From: an uncultured Lachnospiraceae bacterium
Lineage (GTDB): Bacteria; Bacillota_A; Clostridia; Lachnospirales; Lachnospiraceae
Direction of reading: 5' to 3'
Assembly (NCBI GenBank): GCA_947175285.1
Contig: CAMWMM010000305.1
Location: 1-6,259, forward strand
DNA: 6,259 bases
Below, in pieces: positions 1-5,015 of the stretch. Made by a program: the position numbers and the translations under genes. The notes beneath the pieces were generated by a model. The model was given only the letters and a program-made list of their open reading frames with translations, made no database searches and was not told the DNA's origin. The stretch's first letter is position 1, and each line of letters opens with the position of its first letter.

Positions 1-242
1 GCAACTCTTGCCATAGCAAGGTACATACCAACTTCCGTACATTCACCGTTGAAGTTTGCGCGAAGGTCAGCCATAATGTCTTCGCTGGAACCCTGAGCAA
101 CACCTACAACATGCTCTGCAGCCCACTCCATAGAACCGCTCTGTGCTGAAAATTTCTCAGCCGGTGCATTACACTGCGGGCATTTATCCGGTGCAGCATC
201 TCCTTCGTGAACATAACCACATACTTGACATACAAATTTCAT
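1..242 (-). CDS. rbr: Reverse rubrerythrin (rubredoxin-first NADH/peroxide reductase), 5' part only
   Basis: The first 80 codons of a gene running off the left edge are present. The ATG at 242 follows a good ribosome binding site. Residues 1-35 form a rubredoxin-like iron site with two cysteine pairs, C5/C8 (CQVCGY) and C21/C24 (CPQC). From about residue 38 a ferritin-like helix begins, with FNGECTE at 64-70 giving E67 and E70, the likely first diiron ligands. A rubredoxin domain ahead of the diiron domain is the order of 'reverse' rubrerythrins, which in clostridia reduce hydrogen peroxide and oxygen in the cytoplasm using NADH-derived electrons; classical rubrerythrins have the opposite order. 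It lies 105 bp downstream of perR on the same strand, which fits peroxide-responsive control. The remaining diiron helices are outside the window, so completeness cannot be judged. The family call is firm; the exact substrate is inferred. Confidence 0.93.
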   Translation of the reverse strand, partial: MKFVCQVCGYVHEGDAAPDKCPQCNAPAEKFSAQSGSMEWAAEHVVGVAQGSSEDIMADLRANFNGECTEVGMYLAMARV

Positions 243-250
243 GATTCTTT

Positions 251-257
251 CTCCTTT
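251..257 (-). promoter_or_regulatory. Shine-Dalgarno of the rubrerythrin gene
   Basis: AAAGGAG on the minus strand lies 8 nt before the ATG at 242. It is a near-ideal ribosome binding site and fixes that start, consistent with the high expression expected of rubrerythrins. Confidence 0.85.
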
Positions 258-271
258 ACTTTGCTATATTT

Positions 272-310
272 TTAAGATGTTCCAAATAAGGCATAGGGTC
301 AACATCTTAA
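272..310. repeat. Perfect 10-bp inverted repeat in the perR-rubrerythrin spacer
   Basis: TTAAGATGTT (272-281) and AACATCTTAA (301-310) are perfectly complementary arms around a 19-nt spacer. In the minus-strand transcript the second arm is followed by AAAAATATAG, not a U-run, so it is not an intrinsic terminator for perR. On the plus strand five T follow it, but no plus-strand gene is visible upstream to be terminated. It could be an mRNA stem in the leader of the rubrerythrin message or a protein-binding site. It does not resemble a Fur/PerR box. Confidence 0.6.
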
Positions 311-347
311 TTTTTGATAATGTAATTCATAAAGCCGGCAGACTGCG

Positions 348-734
348 CTAGTCCTGACCGGTACAGTCGCCGCATATACCGTAGAAATAAGTCATATGCC
401 CTTGAATTTCACCGTTAAAATTCATACCGGCGATATCTACGATATCATCAATATTACTCATTTTTAAATCCATAACCTGACCGCATTTGGAGCAAATAAA
501 GTGATAGTGACGGGATGTGTCTGCATCAAAATGGTCAACGCCGTCGCCTACCCGCAGTCTGGCAATTTCCCCCATATCAGATAATAAAGTCAGATTTCTG
601 TATACAGTTCCAAGACTGATATTAGGATATTGCTGCCTGACATTAGTATAGACAACGTCAGCAGTGGGATGGTCTGTTCTTGTCATTAAAAAATCCTTTA
701 TTACCTGTCGTTGCCGACTATGCTTAATCGCCAA
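348..734 (-). CDS. perR: PerR-type peroxide-sensing repressor (Fur superfamily)
   Basis: This is a cytoplasmic metal-dependent DNA-binding repressor of peroxide defence genes. Counting from the upstream ATG (746), the 132-residue frame has a winged-helix domain (about 9-70, with HPTAD at 26-30 and TVYRNL at 47-52) and a dimerisation/metal domain (about 73-132). H26, D74, H80, H82 and D93 match the five regulatory ligands of Bacillus subtilis PerR (H37, D85, H91, H93, D104) at a constant offset of 11. C85/C88 and C125/C128 match its structural zinc cysteines. D93 is the aspartate that distinguishes PerR from Fur, which has Glu there. The chosen start is TTG at 732-734: GGAGG lies 5 nt ahead of it, whereas ATG 744-746 has no Shine-Dalgarno upstream and itself overlaps GGAGG. 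The product would be 128 residues, beginning M-AIKHSRQR, shorter at the N-terminus than the Bacillus protein. The adjacent rubrerythrin supports a peroxide role. Confidence 0.93.
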   Translation of the reverse strand: MAIKHSRQRQVIKDFLMTRTDHPTADVVYTNVRQQYPNISLGTVYRNLTLLSDMGEIARLRVGDGVDHFDADTSRHYHFICSKCGQVMDLKMSNIDDIVDIAGMNFNGEIQGHMTYFYGICGDCTGQD

Positions 735-739
735 TTTGT

Positions 740-744
740 CCTCC
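740..744 (-). promoter_or_regulatory. Shine-Dalgarno that sets the perR start
   Basis: GGAGG on the minus strand lies 5 nt upstream of TTG 732-734. It falls inside the first two codons of the longer frame that would begin at ATG 744-746, so it can only serve the downstream TTG. Upstream of the ATG the sequence is TTGATTATTT, without any purine-rich ribosome binding site. Confidence 0.7.
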
Positions 745-783
745 ATAAATAATCAATGTATGAAATAATTAATATTATCAAAA

Positions 784-807
784 TAGTAATGATTACTGAT
801 ATCAGTA
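784..807. promoter_or_regulatory. Candidate Fur-superfamily operator (perR autoregulation)
   Basis: Two palindromes overlap here. AGTAAT-G-ATTACT (785-797) is a perfect 6-1-6 repeat inside a 7-1-7 frame (784-798), the architecture of Fur/PerR/Zur boxes. TACTGATATCAGTA (794-807) is a perfect 14-bp palindrome running into the -10 hexamer of the perR promoter. Against Bacillus consensus boxes recalled from the literature, the 7-1-7 element scores 9/14 for PerR, 9/14 for Fur and 11/14 for Zur. A further half-site, ATTATCA, sits at 774-780. A protein bound here would cover the -10 and start point and block perR transcription. That PerR itself binds is inferred. Confidence 0.6.
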
Positions 808-831
808 TATCAAAGAAAAGAAAAAAGTCAA
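804..831 (-). promoter_or_regulatory. Sigma-A promoter of perR
   Basis: On the minus strand the -35 element is TTGACT (826-831, 5/6 to TTGACA) and the -10 is TATACT (804-809, 5/6 to TATAAT). The spacer is 16 nt, and an extended TG at 811-812 precedes the -10. Transcription should begin near 797, giving a leader of roughly 60 nt before the TTG start. Palindromic operator candidates overlap the -10 and the start point. The downstream rubrerythrin gene has no equally good promoter of its own in the 105-bp spacer, so this promoter may drive both genes. Confidence 0.8.
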
Positions 832-899
832 TGATTTTACAAATTTTTAATAAGAATATATGAGTTGCTTTATTTTTATTTGCTTATTTTGTGGTAGTA

Positions 900-912
900 T
901 ATAATATATAAT
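900..912 (+). promoter_or_regulatory. Probable -10 region of the kinase operon promoter
   Basis: Two overlapping-register TATAAT hexamers occur at 900-905 and 907-912, each a perfect -10 match, 38-50 bp before the kinase start. No good -35 is found at 16-18 nt: TTGCTT (880-885) is 14 nt from the first and 21 nt from the second. The promoter may therefore depend on an activator. The rest of the 747-949 spacer holds the perR promoter and operator and otherwise AT-rich sequence with no gene. Confidence 0.5.
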
Positions 913-934
913 GTGAAGAGATTTTCTAAAGAAG

Positions 935-942
935 AAAGGAAG
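935..942 (+). promoter_or_regulatory. Shine-Dalgarno of the histidine kinase gene
   Basis: AAAGGAAG, with core AAGGA at 936-940, lies 9 nt before TTG 950. No in-frame ATG is near, so it supports TTG as the initiation codon. Confidence 0.7.
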
Positions 943-949
943 ATTTCGT

Positions 950-2443
950 TTGAAGTTTAAAACCCGCTTATTGTTCACATCTATATTTATTATTGCAGCG
1001 CCGTTATTGCTGACGGGGGCTGCCTTTATGGGTATCGGTCTTTATGTGGCTAATTCTGAGCAGGAATTTAACATTTCCGGGAAAAATTATACTTCTTTTG
1101 CATATACATTGGAAAATTACAACCAGATGACGGAAGAGGTGCTTTTAGATGTAAAAGAGCAGCTTCGTCAGGATTCGTCTGTAGTGGAAGATGTAGATTA
1201 TCTGGAAAAGCTGAATGGGGACTTAGCATCGAAATCCTCTTATGTTATTGTTCGTAAGAGCAATGAGATATTTTATGCCGGAAATGTCAGCGGGGCGGAA
1301 AAGATTTTTTCAAAACTGCCGGAGTACGGGGGCGGTATTCCGAATGCGGAAAGAGGATATTATTATCATGATATGAAAAGGCTGGTAAAGCAGCTTGACT
1401 TTACTTTTTTGGACGGTACCGCGGGCAGTTTCTTTATCATTACGAGGGTAAGCTCGCTGATTTCCCAGACAATGTTAATAGATATGATATTGGCGTTTAT
1501 CCTGATTTTGATATTTACCAGTATCGTTTTGACACAGTGGATTCAAAAAGGCGTTTTTACACCGGTTAATCAGTTAAATACGGCAATGCAGAATATTGCG
1601 GAGGGGAATCTGGAATACAGATTATCCAGTGATGGAAAAGGAGAAATCGGAGAATTATATAGAAATTATGAAGATATGAGGCTCAGACTGAAGGAATCGC
1701 TGGATGAGAAGTTTGAGCAGGAGAAACAAAACAGGGAATTAATCAGTAATATTTCTCATGATTTAAAGACGCCGATTACTGCGGTAAAAGGCTACGTAGA
1801 GGGAATCATGGATGGAGTCGCCGATACGCCGGAGAAAATGGATAAATATATTAAAACCATTTATAATAAGGCAAACGATATGGACAGACTCATTAATGAG
1901 CTTACCATTTACTCAGGAATTGACAGCAACCGAATACCATACAATTTCCATCGTATCAATGTAGCGGAATATTTCGGGGACTGTGTGGAGGAAGTCGGAC
2001 TGGATTTAGAATCTAAAAATATTCAGTTAAACTATGAAGATTTAGTATCGCCGGAGACGCAGATTATTGCAGACCCGGAACAGCTAAAGAGAGTCATCAA
2101 CAATATTATCAGCAACAGTATCAAATATCTGGACAAAGAAAACGGCGTTATTGATATCCGGATTTTAGATGAAGTAGATTCCATCCGGGTAGAAATAGAG
2201 GATAATGGAAAAGGCATTGCGGCAAAAGATTTATCGAATATATTCGAGCGTTTCTATCGGACGGACGCTTCCAGAAATTCCTCACAGGGAGGCAGCGGGA
2301 TTGGTCTTTCCATTGTCAAAAAAATTATCGAAGACCACGGAGGATATATATGGGCAACAAGTAAAGAGACAGAGGGTACGTGCATGCACTTTGTAATCAG
2401 AAAATATATGGCGCCGGAACAGAAGGAGGTAGAAGTATCATGA
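950..2443 (+). CDS. Membrane sensor histidine kinase (HAMP-HisKA-HATPase)
   Basis: This 497-residue two-component sensor senses an external signal and autophosphorylates on histidine to phosphorylate the regulator encoded next. Order: transmembrane helix 1 (about 8-33); an extracytoplasmic domain of about 140 residues (34-172) of unrecognised type, whose YVIVRKSNEIFYAG stretch (98-111) faintly recalls Cache/PAS-like sensor folds; transmembrane helix 2 (about 173-195); a HAMP linker (about 196-250); HisKA with the H-box SNISHDLKTP, phospho-acceptor H270; then the ATPase domain with N-box N389, G1 DNGKGI (D418), F-box IFERFYR (431-437) and G2 GSGIGLS (448-454). All catalytic motifs are intact. 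TTG at 950 is the start, preceded by AAAGGAAG. The stop overlaps the next ATG as ATGA. Its kinase class is PhoR/WalK-like; the signal is unknown. Confidence 0.95.
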   Translation: MKFKTRLLFTSIFIIAAPLLLTGAAFMGIGLYVANSEQEFNISGKNYTSFAYTLENYNQMTEEVLLDVKEQLRQDSSVVEDVDYLEKLNGDLASKSSYVIVRKSNEIFYAGNVSGAEKIFSKLPEYGGGIPNAERGYYYHDMKRLVKQLDFTFLDGTAGSFFIITRVSSLISQTMLIDMILAFILILIFTSIVLTQWIQKGVFTPVNQLNTAMQNIAEGNLEYRLSSDGKGEIGELYRNYEDMRLRLKESLDEKFEQEKQNRELISNISHDLKTPITAVKGYVEGIMDGVADTPEKMDKYIKTIYNKANDMDRLINELTIYSGIDSNRIPYNFHRINVAEYFGDCVEEVGLDLESKNIQLNYEDLVSPETQIIADPEQLKRVINNIISNSIKYLDKENGVIDIRILDEVDSIRVEIEDNGKGIAAKDLSNIFERFYRTDASRNSSQGGSGIGLSIVKKIIEDHGGYIWATSKETEGTCMHFVIRKYMAPEQKEVEVS

Positions 2444-3129
2444 GCAGGATTTTAATTATTGAAGATGAAGAGGCCATTGCGGATTTAGAGAAAGATTATC
2501 TGGAACTGAGTGATTTTGAAGTCATTATTGAAAATGCCGGAGATACCGGGTTAGCGCGGGCATTGTCAGAAGATTTTGATTTGGTTATTTTGGATTTGAT
2601 GCTGCCGGGAATGGATGGCTTCGAAGTTTGTAAGAGTATCCGGGAGGAAAAAAATCTGCCGATTATTATGGTGTCTGCAAAAAAGGATGATATTGATAAA
2701 ATCAGAGGTCTGGGACTCGGTGCGGATGATTATATGACAAAACCTTTCAGTCCGTCCGAATTAGTAGCAAGAGTAAAAGCGCATATGGCACGTTACGACA
2801 GACTGGTAGGCAGCAATCAGAAAGTAAATGATATGATAGAAATCCGGGGATTAAAAATTGATAAGACGGCAAGACGGGTCTATCTCGATGGAGAAGAGAA
2901 AATTTTTACTACGAAAGAATTTGACCTGCTTACGTTTTTAGCAGAAAATCCGAATCATGTTTATACGAAAGAAGAACTTTTCCGGGAAATATGGGACATG
3001 GATTCTATCGGGGATATTGCAACCGTAACGGTGCATATCAAAAAAATCAGGGAAAAAATTGAGTTTGACACGACAAAGCCGCAATATATCGAAACAATTT
3101 GGGGCGTAGGATATCGGTTTAAAATATAA
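2440..3129 (+). CDS. OmpR/PhoB-family response regulator
   Basis: This 229-residue cytoplasmic transcription factor is the cognate partner of the preceding kinase. The receiver domain (about 3-120) has the acidic pair E8/D9, phospho-acceptor D52 in LDLMLPGMDG, S79 and K101 in TKPF. The winged-helix output domain (about 131-229) ends in the typical IETIWGVGYRF signature. The start is ATG 2440: AGGAGG at 2424-2429 lies 10 nt upstream and the protein then begins MSRILIIEDEE, the normal receiver start. A longer in-frame start at 2380 would add 20 residues inside the kinase gene and is rejected. ATGA overlap with the kinase and TAATG overlap with the next gene imply one transcript with translational coupling. 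Its targets are not visible here; autoregulation of its operon is common in the family but unproven. Confidence 0.95.
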   Translation: MSRILIIEDEEAIADLEKDYLELSDFEVIIENAGDTGLARALSEDFDLVILDLMLPGMDGFEVCKSIREEKNLPIIMVSAKKDDIDKIRGLGLGADDYMTKPFSPSELVARVKAHMARYDRLVGSNQKVNDMIEIRGLKIDKTARRVYLDGEEKIFTTKEFDLLTFLAENPNHVYTKEELFREIWDMDSIGDIATVTVHIKKIREKIEFDTTKPQYIETIWGVGYRFKI

Positions 3130-3827
3130 TGAAGATGAACAAAGAACAGATATTATATGAAGATAATGACATCATTGTATGCTATAAACCGCCTAAAATT
3201 GCGGTTCAGACAGCGAAGGTCGGACAACGGGATATGGTGAGTGAAATAGCCAATTATCTCGGCAGACCATATGTCGGAGTCGTCCATAGATTAGACCAGC
3301 CGGTCGAGGGGATTCTTGTTTTTGCCAAAAACCCGAAAGCCGCCAATGGATTGAGTAAGCAGATAGCGGAAAATAAAATGGAGAAAGATTATTACGCCGT
3401 GATATCCGCTAAAAGGCTATTGAATGAACCGGAGCAGATGCAAAAAGGTACATTGGTAGATTATCTTTACAAAGATGGAAAAACAAATACATCGTCAGTG
3501 GTTTCAAAGGAACATCAGGGCGCCAAGCGGGCGGAACTTACCTATGAGGTACAGAATATTCTAAAAAATGAAGAGATTGCGCTGGTCAGGATTAAACTTG
3601 TTACCGGCAGGCATCATCAAATCCGTGTGCAGATGAGCCATGCAGGGATGAGTCTGTTGGGAGATTATAAATATGCCGATGAACAGACGAGAAAGATATC
3701 GGAATCGTTACAGCAGGAACAGATAGCTTTATGTGCCTATCAAATTTCTTTCAGGCATCCTCTGACAGGTAAGCCAATGGTATTTCAAAAAGAACCGGAG
3801 GGAGAGATTTTCCATAAGTTTTCATAA
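3129..3827 (+). CDS. RluA-family RNA pseudouridine synthase
   Basis: This enzyme isomerises uridine to pseudouridine in rRNA or tRNA. The 232-residue protein has the motif I region (ILYEDNDIIVCYKPP, 8-22), the catalytic motif HRLDQPVEG (53-61) with catalytic aspartate D56, and the RluA signature TGRHHQIRVQMSHAG (159-173), ending in the ISFRHPLTGKP strand. There is no N-terminal S4 RNA-binding domain, so it resembles the short RluA/TruC-like members rather than RluC or RluD. After HRLD most RluA enzymes have a small hydroxyl-bearing residue before G (TSG); here it is VEG. The start ATG shares one base with the regulator stop (TAATG) and has no Shine-Dalgarno, so it probably depends on coupling; a second ATG at 3135 is possible. 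The target uridine cannot be told from sequence. Confidence 0.92.
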   Translation: MKMNKEQILYEDNDIIVCYKPPKIAVQTAKVGQRDMVSEIANYLGRPYVGVVHRLDQPVEGILVFAKNPKAANGLSKQIAENKMEKDYYAVISAKRLLNEPEQMQKGTLVDYLYKDGKTNTSSVVSKEHQGAKRAELTYEVQNILKNEEIALVRIKLVTGRHHQIRVQMSHAGMSLLGDYKYADEQTRKISESLQQEQIALCAYQISFRHPLTGKPMVFQKEPEGEIFHKFS

Positions 3828-3856
3828 AAAGTTTTCATAAATCGTGTGAAAATCTC
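3804..3856 (+). repeat. Inverted repeat after the pseudouridine synthase gene
   Basis: GAGATTTTC (3804-3812) pairs perfectly with GAAAATCTC (3848-3856) around a 35-nt loop that holds the tandem repeat. Pairing can extend by GGG/CCC if two bases bulge. There is no U-run after it, so it is not a standard intrinsic terminator. It may stabilise the 3' end of the upstream message. Confidence 0.5.
3816..3841 (+). repeat. Tandem 13-bp direct repeat across the pseudouridine synthase stop
   Basis: AAGTTTTCATAAA occurs twice head to tail (3816-3828 and 3829-3841) with no mismatch. The first copy contains the last three codons' bases and the TAA stop of the pseudouridine synthase; the second lies in the spacer. 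A weaker related copy, TTTTCCATAAG, precedes them at 3808-3818. It looks like a replication-slippage duplication. Confidence 0.75.
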
Positions 3857-3895
3857 CCATACTAATTACCAGAATTTTATGTGGGAAAGTATGGG
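3856..3895 (+). repeat. Short inverted repeat covering the next ribosome binding site
   Basis: CCCATAC (3856-3862) pairs with GTATGGG (3889-3895) around a 26-nt loop. The right arm overlaps the G-rich Shine-Dalgarno region of the following gene, so folding could hide it. The left arm abuts the right arm of the preceding inverted repeat. Confidence 0.4.
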
Positions 3896-3900
3896 GCGGT
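3893..3900 (+). promoter_or_regulatory. G-rich Shine-Dalgarno deciding the AI-2E-family gene start
   Basis: GGGGCGGT resembles GGAGGT with one substitution and ends 4 nt before ATG 3905. The alternative GTG at 3881 has only AT-rich sequence upstream. This favours ATG 3905. Confidence 0.55.
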
Positions 3901-3904
3901 GTAC

Positions 3905-4984
3905 ATGAGTGATTGGAATAAATTAAAAGAGAATAGACCGATAAGGTTTTGTGTGATAACCTTATTGGTTTATCTTTTTTTTCGGTTTATCTTTCCGTTG
4001 ACGGCTCCTTTTTTTGCCGCCTTTATCCTAATTACACTTTTTTATCCTTTATTGCAGCGTATCCAGAAAAAGATTCCGATGAAAAAGAAGTCTCTAGCCA
4101 TCGGTGTGATGTTGTTGATTTTATTATTTCTGGCAGCGCTTCTGTGGGTACTTAGCTATAGCAGCAGCGGTCAGTTGGACAAGATTAGTGAATTTCTGGA
4201 AACGGCATATAAGAGACTTCAGATTTTTCTGCATCAGTGCTGCTATAATCTGGATGGAAAATTTGGATGGAACGGATATGAAATAGAAAATTTTGTTGTT
4301 GAAAAGATGACCGTCATGATGGAAAATGTGCAGGTGCAGATTATTCCGCAGATGATTACCTCTTCCTATAGCTGTTTTAAAGGCATTTTTAAAGTGACAG
4401 CGTTTCTTTTTATTACATTAATAGCGGCGATTTTATTAGAAAAGGATTATGCTGATTTCATGAAATGGCTGAAAACGTCAAATGACATGGCATTTATCCG
4501 GAAGGCGTTAGAAGGTATTCTTGCCTACATTCTTACCTTTATAAAAGCGCAGGGTATTATTTTGATGATTATCACCATTTCTTGTTGTGCCGTTTTGTGG
4601 GCAACCGGAATATACGGAGGTATTTTCTGGGGGATTCTGGCAGGTTGTCTGGATATTCTGCCCTTTATAGGAACAGGTATTGTTCTGGTACCGATATCGG
4701 TTTGGCAGTTTTTATGCGGAAATTATGTGGTGATGGCAGCCTGTCTTGCACTTTATGCGTTCTGCATTTTCATCCGTGAATTTCTGGAGCCGAAGCTGAT
4801 TGGTGATAGAATGGGAGTGGCGCCGGTATTAATGTTACTTGGTATTTACGCGGGCATTAGGCTTTTCGGCGCGGTTGGTATTGTTGAGGGACCGTTGGCG
4901 CTCGTTGTGATTTACGAGTTGATGAAAGAAGTGGATGACGTGTCGCAAAAAGACGAGTTTGACGGAAGCGAAAACAAAATATAA
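3905..4984 (+). CDS. AI-2E transporter (PerM/YtvI-like) family membrane protein
   Basis: This is a 359-residue polytopic inner-membrane protein. Two hydrophobic stretches near the N-terminus (about 14-50), another at 64-85, a hydrophilic loop of about 75 residues (88-160), and at least four more segments (about 162-180, 205-235, 238-270, 273-292, 305-340) match the seven-to-eight-helix plan of the family. Diagnostic motifs are LDILPFIGTG (249-258) and EFLEPKLIGDRMGVAP (292-307), followed by glycine-rich GIYAGIRLFGAVGIVEGP (313-330). Members include TqsA (autoinducer-2 export) and Bacillus YtvI (sporulation); substrate is undetermined for most, and nothing here shows AI-2 handling. Start ATG 3905 is preferred to GTG 3881, which would add eight residues without a ribosome binding site. 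It lies 77 bp after the pseudouridine synthase and 31 bp before the next gene. Confidence 0.9.
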   Translation: MSDWNKLKENRPIRFCVITLLVYLFFRFIFPLTAPFFAAFILITLFYPLLQRIQKKIPMKKKSLAIGVMLLILLFLAALLWVLSYSSSGQLDKISEFLETAYKRLQIFLHQCCYNLDGKFGWNGYEIENFVVEKMTVMMENVQVQIIPQMITSSYSCFKGIFKVTAFLFITLIAAILLEKDYADFMKWLKTSNDMAFIRKALEGILAYILTFIKAQGIILMIITISCCAVLWATGIYGGIFWGILAGCLDILPFIGTGIVLVPISVWQFLCGNYVVMAACLALYAFCIFIREFLEPKLIGDRMGVAPVLMLLGIYAGIRLFGAVGIVEGPLALVVIYELMKEVDDVSQKDEFDGSENKI

Positions 4985-5001
4985 AATAAACAAAAGGAAG
5001 G

Positions 5002-5008
5002 AAAGGGG
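5002..5008 (+). promoter_or_regulatory. Shine-Dalgarno of the O-antigen ligase-like gene
   Basis: AAAGGGG lies 7 nt before TTG 5016, within a longer purine run (4992-5012) that also contains AAAGGAAG. It supports the TTG start; a TTG followed by AAG (MK) is the same start arrangement as the kinase gene. Confidence 0.65.
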
Positions 5009-5015
5009 AAAACCG

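Noticed and set aside
272..315. Inverted repeat followed by TTTTT read as a plus-strand intrinsic terminator
   Set aside because: The stem is AT-rich with a 19-nt loop, and no plus-strand gene lies upstream in the window. In the sense direction of perR the U-run is absent.
2380..2439. Upstream in-frame ATG extending the response regulator by 20 residues
   Set aside because: The extension lies within the kinase coding region, precedes the AGGAGG at 2424-2429, and adds residues before the normal receiver start MSRILIIEDEE.
3834..3863. Possible internal promoter (TTCATA, 18 nt, CATACT) before the AI-2E-family gene
   Set aside because: Each hexamer matches consensus at only 4 of 6 positions, which is expected by chance in AT-rich sequence; not strong enough to annotate.
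3881..3904. GTG start for the AI-2E-family gene
   Set aside because: No ribosome binding site precedes it, and the eight added residues are encoded by the G-rich segment that itself serves as Shine-Dalgarno for ATG 3905.
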